This document shows, one piece after another, positions 18,932-29,005 of a stretch of DNA of 64,000 nucleotides; position 1 is the first letter of the stretch, and every line of letters starts with the position of its first letter. The stretch comes from an uncultured Pelagibacteraceae bacterium (GTDB lineage: Bacteria; Pseudomonadota; Alphaproteobacteria; Pelagibacterales; Pelagibacteraceae), in the NCBI GenBank assembly GCA_902614975.1, contig CACMND010000003.1:62001-126000 (forward strand), in the 5' to 3' direction. The notes under the pieces were generated by a model. That model worked only from the letters and a program-made list of their open reading frames with translations. It was not told where the DNA came from and did not search any database. The position numbers and the translations under genes were made by a program.

Positions 18932-19833
18932 TATGCTAATTTCTTCTCTGACTTTGGAACATATACAACTTCAATTACACCACCAAGAATTATTAGAATA
19001 CTACCTATTGTTTCTCTCCAACCAAAAGGTTCATTTGTTAAAATACTAGCACTAACAACACCAACAATTATTTCGGCTAAAAATAAAATAGATGATAAGC
19101 CTGCTCCTAATTTACTTGGAGCCCAAAAGATTATTACCCCTGTAGGAATAAAATAAAATATCGAGATAAGTAATAAAAAAGTGGACATTGACATGATAAC
19201 CTCCACTGATGGAACTGGTCCTAAATAATCTACTAAGAATAACCCAATAGGTATACTGGCTAAACCTCCATAAAAAAAGAATGTGAATATAATTGGAAAA
19301 ACGCCATCAGTTTTAATTATTTCCATTCTAATTAAACCAGCACCAAATAGTGCACCTCCAGCAAGAGCCAACCAATCCCCTGCATTTTGAGGTAACGGAA
19401 TTATATTCTCTTGACTGAATACAATCCATAAACCTCCTAATGCTAAACCTAATGTGATTACCCTCTTCCAACCAAATTTCTTTTTTAAAAATATAATTTC
19501 AAATATTGTTGTCCAAACAGGTATCATGTAAAACATGATTAATGCTTTAACTACATCAGTAAGAAGAAAGCTAAGAGCATAACAAACAAATCCACTTCCA
19601 ACAAAAAAACCAGTGAGAGGAAATTCCAATCCAATAGACTTTCCTTTTATAACTCTCCAAATTGCGACTGGTGATAATATTAATATTCCAACCGCCATTT
19701 GAGATATTGTTCCCCAGCCACCAGTCAAACCTCCATCTTCTAGTATTCTTTGAGGTAACCAATAAATTCCCCATGAACCAGCAGCAATAGCTAATGCAAA
19801 TGAAATTTTAAAATGATGAGGGTGTCTGGTCAT
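18931..19833 (-). CDS. EamA/DMT family transporter
   Basis: About ten predicted TM segments; DMT-type repeat architecture. Confidence 0.8.
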   Translation of the reverse strand: MTRHPHHFKISFALAIAAGSWGIYWLPQRILEDGGLTGGWGTISQMAVGILILSPVAIWRVIKGKSIGLEFPLTGFFVGSGFVCYALSFLLTDVVKALIMFYMIPVWTTIFEIIFLKKKFGWKRVITLGLALGGLWIVFSQENIIPLPQNAGDWLALAGGALFGAGLIRMEIIKTDGVFPIIFTFFFYGGLASIPIGLFLVDYLGPVPSVEVIMSMSTFLLLISIFYFIPTGVIIFWAPSKLGAGLSSILFLAEIIVGVVSASILTNEPFGWRETIGSILIILGGVIEVVYVPKSEKKLA

Positions 19834-19835
19834 TA

Positions 19836-21248
19836 TTATTCCGTTAATTCTGGTTTAAATTTTGAAAAGTTAAAAATTTCTTCATAAGATTTGGCAAAGT
19901 TAATTAGTTTATTATCTTCTTTAACATTTGCTATAATCTGCATTCCCATTGGTAGCCCTTTATTATTAAAACCAACTGGAATAGATATAGTTGGCAAACC
20001 AAGCAAACTTGATAATGTATAGACTTCCATATATCTATGATAAGTGTCAATTTTATTATCATTGATAAATTCTGGATTGTTTAGGTTCTTTTCAAAAGGA
20101 AATAGTTGAGCCGAAGGTAATGCTAAAAAATCATAATGTTTAAATAGGTTTTGTATTTTATCCATATATTTATTTCTTATTTCTATTGCTTTTAAAACAT
20201 CGTTTGTTTTGATGCTTTTCCCTTTTTCATATTCCCAATATGCTTGAGAAGGTAATTCATTTAAATTTTTTAAATTATATAACAAAAAGTTTTCATACAA
20301 AAATTTGGCTCTTAATATTGTCCAAGAATACCACAATTCTTCTAAATTAATTTCAGTTTTTAAATCTTCAATATTTAAATTATTTGACTGTAATTTTTTT
20401 AAAATATTTTCACATAAGTCGATGATTCCATCTTCATACTTATATTGTTCGTTTAGATCAATGCACCATCCAATTTTTAAATCTGAAAGTTTTTTAATAT
20501 TTATATCTTCAAGATCGAAAGATAATTTATCCTTTACATTCTTCCCTTTTATATAGTTAAATAAAAATTCCATGTCATTGGGAGTCCTAGCAAAACATCC
20601 AGTTGTAGATATTAAAGGAAAATCTTTTAAATTTTTAATTTCAAATCTATCTTCTGCAATCGCACCAGGTGTTGGTCTTAATCCATAAATATTTGCAAAT
20701 GCTGCTGGGTTTCTACAAGATCCCATCATATCTGTACCATCTGCAAATGGAATTAAATTTGCTGCAACAGCTGCTGCTGCACCACCAGAAGACCCTCCCG
20801 CTGACTTACTATAATCATAAACATTGGAGGTGGGTCCATAAACTCTGTTAGTAGTATGACAACCAACAGCAAATTCAGAGAGATTTGTTTTACCAATTAA
20901 AATTGCGTTTTTTTTATAATTATCTACTAATAAAGAGTTCTGTTTTGGGATATTTTTTAATAACTCTTTATATCCATAACAAGTTACCTCATTTTTAATA
21001 TCAAATAATTCTTTAACAGCAATTGGAAGACCATAAATATCATCTTTATCATTATCACTATTAAAATTTTCATCTTTTAATTTTGCTTCTTCAGTAATTT
21101 TTGTTTCATCTATATGTGAAATAATAGCATTTAATTTTGGATTGAATTTTTTTATTCTATCTAAATAGAAATTTAGTACCTCTATTATTTTAATTTCTCT
21201 TTTTTTTATTTTTGAAATTATTTGATGGACAGAAAAATTCTCAAGCAC
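19836..21248 (-). CDS. Amidase signature family protein
   Basis: GKTNLSEFAVG, SAGGSSGGAAAAVAANLIPFADGTDMMGSCRNPAAFANIYGLRPTPG. Confidence 0.93.
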   Translation of the reverse strand: MLENFSVHQIISKIKKREIKIIEVLNFYLDRIKKFNPKLNAIISHIDETKITEEAKLKDENFNSDNDKDDIYGLPIAVKELFDIKNEVTCYGYKELLKNIPKQNSLLVDNYKKNAILIGKTNLSEFAVGCHTTNRVYGPTSNVYDYSKSAGGSSGGAAAAVAANLIPFADGTDMMGSCRNPAAFANIYGLRPTPGAIAEDRFEIKNLKDFPLISTTGCFARTPNDMEFLFNYIKGKNVKDKLSFDLEDINIKKLSDLKIGWCIDLNEQYKYEDGIIDLCENILKKLQSNNLNIEDLKTEINLEELWYSWTILRAKFLYENFLLYNLKNLNELPSQAYWEYEKGKSIKTNDVLKAIEIRNKYMDKIQNLFKHYDFLALPSAQLFPFEKNLNNPEFINDNKIDTYHRYMEVYTLSSLLGLPTISIPVGFNNKGLPMGMQIIANVKEDNKLINFAKSYEEIFNFSKFKPELTE

Positions 21249-21258
21249 TTAATTAAAC

Positions 21259-22449
21259 CTATCTTGCTTGTCTAATACTCTCTAAAACTAAAGTCTTGAC
21301 CTCATCTAATGATGCCTTTTTAGGATTTTGTCCATAAGCTTGGTCTAACATTGATTTCTTTGCTATTCTCTCTTGGCAATCTTCTGGTACTCCTAATTCA
21401 TTTAATCCTTTAGGGATTTTTAATCTATCTAGAATTATATTTAAGTTGTCTTGAAAACTTTCAATTGAATGGTTTTCAAATTGCATAGCCTCTGACATTC
21501 TTTTTACTTTTTCTTCTAATCCAGGTAAATTATATTTCATGACTGCAGGAAGTATAATTGCATTAGTCAATCCATGATGTGTATTATATTCAGCACCAAC
21601 CATGTGCGAAATTGCATGAACTAAACCTAGGCCTTTTAAGAAAGCTATTCCACCCAAATAAGATCCAATAATCATTCCTCCTCTCGCTAAAAGATTATCA
21701 GGTTCTTCGACAGCTGCATAAAGTGATTTTGAAATTAAATTTAAACTTTCTAATGCAGAACCATCACAAAGTGGATGAAACATAGGAACACTATAACCTT
21801 CAATTGCATGTATCATTGCATCTATACCGGTCCAAGCAGTAAGATTTGCTGGTAATTTTAAAGTTAGCTCTGGATCTACTAAAGCTAAACATGGTCGGGC
21901 ATCTGGGTGCCATAAACAAAATTTCATTCCTTTTTCAAGATGAGTGACCATGGCAGTGACTTCTGTTTCAGCACCTGTTCCTGCTGTAGTTGGAATAGTA
22001 ATTATTTTTGGAAAAGGATTTTCCATAGTTAGTTTTGGCGGCTCTTTTTCAAATTCAAAATCCCATAAAGGCACACCGCTATCAACTGTAAGAGAAATTG
22101 CTTTTCCTCCATCCATTGCACTTCCACCGCCTATTGCAATTATTGCATCATGATTGCCTTCACGAAATTTTTTACATCCAGAATCTATTTCATCATCTCT
22201 AGGATTTGGCGATATATTTGAATAAATATCTGATTTGATTTTTGAGTCATTAAGTAAATTTTGTAAATCACTTATAAATGGTAAATTTACACTACCACTA
22301 TCAGTAACGATTAATGCATTATTTATTTTAAAATTTTTACAAAAATTTCCAATTTCTTTAAATCTTCCAGGTCCATAAGCTGTAAAAGTTGGGAATGTCC
22401 AATCCTGATTATTTAATAAAAATTCTTCATTAAGCTTAAAATTTTGCAT
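21259..22449 (-). CDS. Iron-containing alcohol dehydrogenase
   Basis: AIGGGSAMDGGKAI, TIPTTAGTGAETEVTAM, GLVHAISHMVGAEYNTHHG. Confidence 0.94.
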   Translation of the reverse strand: MQNFKLNEEFLLNNQDWTFPTFTAYGPGRFKEIGNFCKNFKINNALIVTDSGSVNLPFISDLQNLLNDSKIKSDIYSNISPNPRDDEIDSGCKKFREGNHDAIIAIGGGSAMDGGKAISLTVDSGVPLWDFEFEKEPPKLTMENPFPKIITIPTTAGTGAETEVTAMVTHLEKGMKFCLWHPDARPCLALVDPELTLKLPANLTAWTGIDAMIHAIEGYSVPMFHPLCDGSALESLNLISKSLYAAVEEPDNLLARGGMIIGSYLGGIAFLKGLGLVHAISHMVGAEYNTHHGLTNAIILPAVMKYNLPGLEEKVKRMSEAMQFENHSIESFQDNLNIILDRLKIPKGLNELGVPEDCQERIAKKSMLDQAYGQNPKKASLDEVKTLVLESIRQAR

Positions 22450-22487
22450 AATATTTTAAAAACTTATACTAATTTCAATATTATTAA

Positions 22488-23420
22488 ATGAAAATTTCAT
22501 CTGAAAAAACAGATCTAAAAAAAACATATTTAGCAATTGCTACAATGCTCTTAGCAATTTTATGTATAGATCTTTACATGGTTATTATTAAATTTTTAGG
22601 TGATGAATACTCAATAATTCAATTAACTTTATTTAGAAATGTAGCAGCAATTATACCTTTGTTATTATTGATCTTATTCACAAATGAATTTTCAACAATA
22701 TTCAAAAACTTAGGAAATAAGTTTTTGATATTGAGTTGCTTGAGAGGAATATGTTTTCTTTCTATGAATGTATTCATTTTTATCTCAGTAGTAAATCTGG
22801 AATTTGCAACAGCAATGACGCTAACCTTTTCGTCACCTTTCTTCATAGTAATACTATCAATAATTTTATTGAGTGAAAAAATTGGTATTTACAGATGGTC
22901 AGCAGTTATAATTGGTTTTATTGGTGTGGTTATGATAATGAAACCAACAAGTGAAATTTTTAGTTTGTACTCAATTTTTCCAATTCTAACCGCTATAGCA
23001 TGGGCTTTCACTGTCATAATTTTAAAATTCATTCAAGGCAATCATTCAACTGCAAAAATTCAGTTATACACATTAATATTTAATGTCATTGGTGGTTTAC
23101 TTTTATTTTTTGTAACTACAGGACATGTTGAAATTAAAAATTTTAAAGATTTTATTTTGATGACAATGACTGGAGTTTTGGGTGGTACAGCAGCAATATT
23201 GTTTATTTATTCTTACCGTTTAATTTCAGCAAGTAAAATAGCTTCATTTGAGTATCTTGGTATACCGTCATCTTTTATTCTTGGTTGGATTTTCTTTAAT
23301 GAAGCTCCATGGAGCCAACTATTTCCTGGAGTAATAGTAATTATTTTTGCTGGTATGATTATTATATGGAGAGATAATATTAAAAAGAAATCAATAGAAG
23401 GTAATAAGCAAATTTATTGA
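22488..23420 (+). CDS. EamA/DMT family transporter
   Basis: Multi-TM; EKIGIYRWSAVIIGFIGVVMIMKP. Confidence 0.88.
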   Translation: MKISSEKTDLKKTYLAIATMLLAILCIDLYMVIIKFLGDEYSIIQLTLFRNVAAIIPLLLLILFTNEFSTIFKNLGNKFLILSCLRGICFLSMNVFIFISVVNLEFATAMTLTFSSPFFIVILSIILLSEKIGIYRWSAVIIGFIGVVMIMKPTSEIFSLYSIFPILTAIAWAFTVIILKFIQGNHSTAKIQLYTLIFNVIGGLLLFFVTTGHVEIKNFKDFILMTMTGVLGGTAAILFIYSYRLISASKIASFEYLGIPSSFILGWIFFNEAPWSQLFPGVIVIIFAGMIIIWRDNIKKKSIEGNKQIY

Positions 23421-24460
23421 TTTGATCTCATAGATTTCATTACTATTACTCTATCTATCTCACCTAATAGCTTTCCACTTTCATTACAAACTACTGGATA
23501 AGTTTTATCATTATCAATTAGCCTATCTATTAAGTTTTCAATTTTAGAATTATCTAAAATATTATCTTTTCCATTCTCAAATAAATTTTTTGTTTCATTG
23601 CAGCACTCAGTTCTCATGACTTTGCCTGCACTTAATACTTTATATTTAGGAACATCTTCACAAAAATCTTTAACATATTGATCTTTCGGATTAGATACAA
23701 TTTCTTCAGGTGTACCTACTTGAGAAACTTCTCCATCTTTCATAATTGCTATGTGGTCTCCCATTTTAATTGCCTCTAAAAAGTCGTGAGTTATAAATAC
23801 CATAGTTTTTTGAAGCTTTTCTTGGATCTTTAAAAGCTCATCTTGCATCTCTCTTCTAATCAAAGGATCCAATGCTGAAAAAGGTTCATCAAAAATTAAT
23901 ATTTCAGGATCCACAGCTAGTGCTCTTGCAAGTCCTACCCTTTGCTGCATACCTCCAGATAATTCTCTTGGATAATTATTATGCCAACCATCTAAGCCAA
24001 CCATTTTTAAAACTTCCATTGACTTTTCTGTTCTTATATCTTTTTTTGTTCCCCTTACTTCTAATCCATAACCAATATTTTCTAGTACTGTTCTATGAGG
24101 AAATAAACCAAAATGTTGGAAAACCATGCTCATTTTATTTCTTCTTAATTCTAATAATTCACTTGCACTCATTTTTGTAACTTCAACATCATCCATTTTC
24201 ACTATGCCAGCTGTTGGTTCAATCAATCGCGAAATACATCTAACTAGTGTTGATTTTCCACTACCAGATAATCCCATTACTACAAATGTTTCACCTTTTT
24301 GAATTGAGAAACTGACATCTTTTACAGCAACAACGTGTCCTGTCTTTTCTTGAACTTCCTTAATACTTAAATTTTTATCAAGGTTTTTAATAATTCTTTT
24401 TTCGTCTGGTCCAAATAACTTCCATATATTTGTACAGGTGATTTTTTGTTCTACAGACAT
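23414..24460 (-). CDS. proV: Glycine betaine/proline ABC transporter ATP-binding protein
   Basis: Walker A GLSGSGKST, ELSGGMQQRVGLARALA, C-terminal CBS-like domain. Confidence 0.93.
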   Translation of the reverse strand: MSVEQKITCTNIWKLFGPDEKRIIKNLDKNLSIKEVQEKTGHVVAVKDVSFSIQKGETFVVMGLSGSGKSTLVRCISRLIEPTAGIVKMDDVEVTKMSASELLELRRNKMSMVFQHFGLFPHRTVLENIGYGLEVRGTKKDIRTEKSMEVLKMVGLDGWHNNYPRELSGGMQQRVGLARALAVDPEILIFDEPFSALDPLIRREMQDELLKIQEKLQKTMVFITHDFLEAIKMGDHIAIMKDGEVSQVGTPEEIVSNPKDQYVKDFCEDVPKYKVLSAGKVMRTECCNETKNLFENGKDNILDNSKIENLIDRLIDNDKTYPVVCNESGKLLGEIDRVIVMKSMRSNQ

Positions 24461-24495
24461 TTTTAATAAATAATATTACCCCAAAAATAGACAAT

Positions 24496-24516
24496 ATTTT
24501 ACTTTAAATGTAAAAT
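24496..24516. promoter_or_regulatory. Inverted repeat in proV|proW divergent promoter region
   Basis: ATTTTAC-TTTAAAT-GTAAAAT, 7-bp perfect arms in a 77-bp divergent intergenic. Confidence 0.35.
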
Positions 24517-24537
24517 TATTTATTTTAATTTGCGAAC

Positions 24538-26658
24538 ATGGCTACTAGAACTGATTTAATAAATAAATCAAATCAATCGAAAAACATAATAACTTATGTA
24601 ATTATTGGAGTTGTTTTTTTGGTAGCACTCTGGCTATCTACTCAAAGTGAAGGGCCTTCAAAATTTCCTAAAGAAGTCACTGATAAATTTACATTTACAG
24701 CTTGGGTGAACGATGGAGAAGATTATTTAAAAAAAAATTACAGATGGGTCACTAAAATTATAGCAAGCTATATAAAAGAAACTTACTATTTTTTAGAAGA
24801 CTTTTTGCTAGAGTCTCCTTGGATTTTAATAGCAGCAATAATTGTAATACCTTGCATAATTGCGGGTGGTTTGCGATTGGGAATTTACTCTTCTTTTGTA
24901 GTTTATTTTTGGGGAGCTACAGGAATGTGGGAACCATCCTTACAAACAGTGGCATTGATGGGTCTGTCAGTTTTATTATGTGTATTTTTTGGATTTATAC
25001 TGGGTGTCTTGTGTTCACAGAGTAATAGATTTGAAAATTTCATGAAGCCAGTACTAGATACTATGCAAGTAATGCCAGCATTTGTATATTTGTTCCCAGC
25101 ATTATTTTTTTTTGGGATAGGAGGCGCGCCAGCAATATTGGCTACCATGATATATGCAATGCCTCCAATAATAAGATTGACAAACACTGGTATAAGACAA
25201 GTGCCAGCTCAAACTATTGAGTCTGCAACTTCCTTTGGTTCAAGTAAACTTCAATTGTTATTTAAAATTAAAATTCCATTATCTTTACCAAGTATAATGA
25301 TGGGTATTAACCAAGTAATAATGATGGCATTGGCATTAGTGGTTCTTGCATGCTTTATAGGTGCCGAAGGTATTGGTGGCCAAGTTTGGCAAGCAATAAG
25401 AAGATTGGATGTTGGTTGGGCAATGGAAGGTGGGCTATGTATTTTATTTATGGCGATAATGTTTGATAGATTTAGTTTAGCGTTTAGTAAAGATGTAGAA
25501 AGACTTCCTTCAGATGTTCAAAGATTTTATTTACTTCCACAAAGTTGGGAAAAATATCAAATCGCAAAAATTTTAGAAATGCCGTTAAGTTTTGGAAATA
25601 AGATTTTAAAAATCATATGTCAAACAGTTACATCTGCTATAGCAATAGTATTTAGAGTTTTAGTTTCAATTTTTAATAAATCTACAGCTGAAAACATCGG
25701 TGAATTTATTAGCAAAAGATATTATGTTATTCCCTATTTTTTAGTTTTATTTCTAATTGCATTTATAGATCATTACTTTTTAGAAATAGGAACATTTCCA
25801 AAAGAATGGAAATTATCAATAAGACAACCAATTACAAATGCAGTAGAAAGCCTGACTGTAAATCCAGGATTTATTTCTTTTGCAAAAGGTTTAAGAGCAT
25901 TTGTTTATTTAAATTTGTTAAGACCTTTAGATGTTTTTCTAACTCAAATACCTTGGTGGTATACATTGGCAGTATTTTCGGCTTTAGGTTATGTAACTGT
26001 TGGAATAAGATTTGCAATAATTACTGCAGTACTTCTTCTATTCATTGGTGCATGTGGAATATGGACACAATCAATGATAACTTTATCCTCAGTACTTGTG
26101 TCTGTAGTGCTGTGTTTTGTTATAGGAGTTCCTCTTGGAATAATTGCATCGTACAATGAAAGATTTAGAAATATTCAGAACGTAGTGTTGGATGCAATGC
26201 AAACACTTCCTTATTTCTGTTATTTAATTCCTGTTCTAATGTTTTTTGGTGGTGGAACAGTGTCAGCTGTTCTTGCAACTGTAATATATTCAATTCCGCC
26301 AATAATTCGATTAACATCTCTAGGTTTAACACAGGTTTCTGGCACTTACTCTGAAGTATCGAGATCATTTGGTGGAACACTTATTCAAACATTAAATAAA
26401 GTTAAGTTCCCGTTAGCTATTCCAAGTTTAGTTATCGGATTTAATCAGACTGTAATTATGGCTTTTGCAATGCAAATAGTTACACCACTTATTGGTGGTA
26501 AGGGTTTAGGTTTAGAAGTATTTAATGGTCTTGCAAGATCTGATACTGGAAGAGGATTAGCAGCTGGTATCGGAATAGTATTACTGGCTATTATTATTGA
26601 TAGAATTACACTTGCGTGGACTAAGAAACAAAGAGAAGCTTTAGGCTTAATAAGCTAA
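24538..26658 (+). CDS. proW: Tandem-fused glycine betaine/proline ABC permease (two ProW domains)
   Basis: Two complete permease cores, each with a VLDTMQVMPAFVYLFP / VLDAMQTLPYFCYLIP segment and an EAA-like loop (ESATSFGSS / EVSRSFGGT). Confidence 0.92.
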   Translation: MATRTDLINKSNQSKNIITYVIIGVVFLVALWLSTQSEGPSKFPKEVTDKFTFTAWVNDGEDYLKKNYRWVTKIIASYIKETYYFLEDFLLESPWILIAAIIVIPCIIAGGLRLGIYSSFVVYFWGATGMWEPSLQTVALMGLSVLLCVFFGFILGVLCSQSNRFENFMKPVLDTMQVMPAFVYLFPALFFFGIGGAPAILATMIYAMPPIIRLTNTGIRQVPAQTIESATSFGSSKLQLLFKIKIPLSLPSIMMGINQVIMMALALVVLACFIGAEGIGGQVWQAIRRLDVGWAMEGGLCILFMAIMFDRFSLAFSKDVERLPSDVQRFYLLPQSWEKYQIAKILEMPLSFGNKILKIICQTVTSAIAIVFRVLVSIFNKSTAENIGEFISKRYYVIPYFLVLFLIAFIDHYFLEIGTFPKEWKLSIRQPITNAVESLTVNPGFISFAKGLRAFVYLNLLRPLDVFLTQIPWWYTLAVFSALGYVTVGIRFAIITAVLLLFIGACGIWTQSMITLSSVLVSVVLCFVIGVPLGIIASYNERFRNIQNVVLDAMQTLPYFCYLIPVLMFFGGGTVSAVLATVIYSIPPIIRLTSLGLTQVSGTYSEVSRSFGGTLIQTLNKVKFPLAIPSLVIGFNQTVIMAFAMQIVTPLIGGKGLGLEVFNGLARSDTGRGLAAGIGIVLLAIIIDRITLAWTKKQREALGLIS

Positions 26659-26660
26659 GA

Positions 26661-26676
26661 CAAATAGTACTATTTG
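26661..26676. promoter_or_regulatory. 16-bp perfect palindrome upstream of proX
   Basis: CAAATAGTACTATTTG. Confidence 0.35.
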
Positions 26677-26744
26677 CGTGGTTTACATACCAATACATTT
26701 TGATCTAAAATGTGTTTTTAATTAATTAAAAAGAGAGGAAATAA

Positions 26745-27749
26745 ATGAAATTATCAAAAAAGATATCAGCACTAATTCTTTCTGTAGCTCTGTTAATTGG
26801 AAGCTTTGGTCAAGCCAATGCAGCCAAAAGACTTCACGCAGCTATAGCAGATTGGACTGGTGGGATAATTACGTGCGAAGTTGCCGTAGCAATTCTTGAA
26901 AGAGAAATGGGATACAAAATTAAACAAACTGTATTTCCTTCAGGAACAGGTTTATGGGAAGCAATCGCTGCAGGTGAGTTAGACTTCGCTTGCGAAAGTT
27001 GGCCAAGTTACGCTGAAGCTGACACTGTTATGTTAAAAGAGGACTTAATATACGAAGGTAAAGTCGTTGGTACATACAATGGCGATGGAAGTGTGGACTT
27101 ACTTGGAACAGCAGGAATAATCGGTATGTCAGACTACTGGATACCAAGATATGCTGCTGAGGAACTAGGTATTAAAACTTGGAAAGACTTAAATAAACAC
27201 AAAGCTAAATTTGCAACAATTGAAAGTGGTAAGAAAGGTAGACTTATTGGATGTCCAGTTGCAGGTTGGAACTGTCATGACCAAAAAAGACTTGATCTTT
27301 TAGGAATAGACTTCCAGGCTGATGAACTTGGAACAGAAGCTGCTGCTATCGCAGAAGCAAAAGCTGCTTACATGCGTAAAGAGCCATTCCTACTTTATCT
27401 ATGGTCACCACATTGGTTCTTTGGTGAGTATGATATGGTTGGTGTACAACTTCCAGAACACAAAACTTGTGACAGCTTCACTGAAGCAAATAACTGGAAA
27501 GATTGTGGAACTGCTGCATGGCCAGCAACTGGTTGGGCTAAAGATTACACGATGAACTATGGTAACCCAGCTACTTTTGCTAGTGCAGAACATGCTGATG
27601 CTAAGAAGTTCTTTGAAAAAATGTCTTTACAAAATATTGACCAAGCTAAAATGTTAGTTGAAGTTGATATTAAGAAAAGAGATGTAAAAGAAGTTGTTAA
27701 TGAGTGGTTAGACAATAATCCAGATAAATGGAAAAGTTGGCTTCCATAA
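26745..27749 (+). CDS. proX: Glycine betaine/proline ABC transporter substrate-binding protein
   Basis: Signal peptide; AAIADWTGGIITCEVAVAILEREMGYK; downstream of proW. Confidence 0.93.
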   Translation: MKLSKKISALILSVALLIGSFGQANAAKRLHAAIADWTGGIITCEVAVAILEREMGYKIKQTVFPSGTGLWEAIAAGELDFACESWPSYAEADTVMLKEDLIYEGKVVGTYNGDGSVDLLGTAGIIGMSDYWIPRYAAEELGIKTWKDLNKHKAKFATIESGKKGRLIGCPVAGWNCHDQKRLDLLGIDFQADELGTEAAAIAEAKAAYMRKEPFLLYLWSPHWFFGEYDMVGVQLPEHKTCDSFTEANNWKDCGTAAWPATGWAKDYTMNYGNPATFASAEHADAKKFFEKMSLQNIDQAKMLVEVDIKKRDVKEVVNEWLDNNPDKWKSWLP

Positions 27750-27775
27750 TAACTTTAAAATAAATTAGATAAAAA

Positions 27776-27796
27776 GGGCTTTGATTTTCAAAGCCC
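27776..27796. terminator. Bidirectional terminator between proX and convergent BBOX gene
   Basis: GGGCTTTGA-TTT-TCAAAGCCC followed by T-run; A-run on the other side. Confidence 0.9.
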
Positions 27797-27802
27797 TTTT
27801 TT

Positions 27803-28939
27803 TTATTTCTTAAGATAATTTAATCTACCCACAATTTCATCTCTATCCATGTAATAACCTTGTAGGTGTCTGTGTCCAGAATTTGGATCAAATTCAGTTC
27901 TTCCATGAAGCACTCTTCTATTATTGAATGTATATATATCTCCTGGTCTTAGCCTAAATTTTATTTGAAATTTGTCATCGTGTAAAAGTTTTCCAAATTT
28001 ATGATGAGATTTATAAACTTTATCCATTTGATCTGGATGACAATCTAAAGCGTCCATGGTTGCAGTGCTAAATCTAACATCATTATAATCACCATCTTTT
28101 GTTAAACTTATTGCAGTGCCATAAAAGCTTCTATGAGCTTCTTGTGTGTAATCTTTGTCTCTAAACTTTAAAGGTATTGTTGTTAGCGTATCAAAAGTAT
28201 CTTTATCGTTTTTCTTTAAATATTCTGCTACAGCGAAAGCATCTACTGCAGATGAGTCACCACCTTTTGCTGAATTAACTAAACAATGTAAAAATTGATA
28301 CCCAGGAGGATTTTCAAACCATGGTAAATCCATATGATTTTGAAGTGCATGAGCTGTATAAGCTGAGTTATTAGGTTTTGGTATATTTATAACTTCAAAA
28401 GGTGTTTTAAAAAATGTCTCTCTTGTATGACTAATTCTGTTTAAAACAGGGAACGCTGAATTTTTTTCTACTGGAGCATTATAAACTATTGCTATTCCTT
28501 TATAATGAAGAAGCTCTAACCATTTAACCAACCCCTCTTCGGAAGATATAATTTCATTGTGATCTATATATATACTATCAATATTTTTTTCTAAACTACT
28601 ATCCCATAATTGATAAGGTGATTTGTATTCTTCGTTATTTTTAATTGTGTAACAATTTTCTCTAAGCCAACTAATATCATAATGGCTTACATGATTTCCC
28701 TCACTCCACTCTATTTCTAATTTACCATCGCTATTAAGATTATATTTTTTTGGGTTTATATTTTCTGATACATCTAAAATATTAAACATTCGATGCCTAG
28801 AATCTTTATCGTGTGCTGTAGGACAATTATCTCTCAGCCACATATAATTAAATTTACTCTCTTTTCCGTCATCCCAAATTACTTGAAGATAAGTGCCGTT
28901 TTTTGAGATTTTTGAAATTGAGTGCATAATCAATATCAA
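27803..28939 (-). CDS. Gamma-butyrobetaine dioxygenase-like 2-oxoglutarate/Fe(II) oxygenase
   Basis: N-terminal WLRDNCPTAHDKDSRHR domain; HMDLPWFENPPGYQFLHCL HxD motif; NNRRVLHGRTEF. Confidence 0.88.
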   Translation of the reverse strand: MILIMHSISKISKNGTYLQVIWDDGKESKFNYMWLRDNCPTAHDKDSRHRMFNILDVSENINPKKYNLNSDGKLEIEWSEGNHVSHYDISWLRENCYTIKNNEEYKSPYQLWDSSLEKNIDSIYIDHNEIISSEEGLVKWLELLHYKGIAIVYNAPVEKNSAFPVLNRISHTRETFFKTPFEVINIPKPNNSAYTAHALQNHMDLPWFENPPGYQFLHCLVNSAKGGDSSAVDAFAVAEYLKKNDKDTFDTLTTIPLKFRDKDYTQEAHRSFYGTAISLTKDGDYNDVRFSTATMDALDCHPDQMDKVYKSHHKFGKLLHDDKFQIKFRLRPGDIYTFNNRRVLHGRTEFDPNSGHRHLQGYYMDRDEIVGRLNYLKK

Positions 28940-29005
28940 TATAAAATAATTTAATGCTCAATTCAATTATTAGTTGACATATTAATAGTTGGAAGATTTG
29001 TTAGT

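Noticed and set aside
25806-26159. Cys/Asn-rich 117-aa plus-strand ORF in the track
   Set aside because: Out-of-frame within the well-supported fused proW; composition is a frame-shift artefact.
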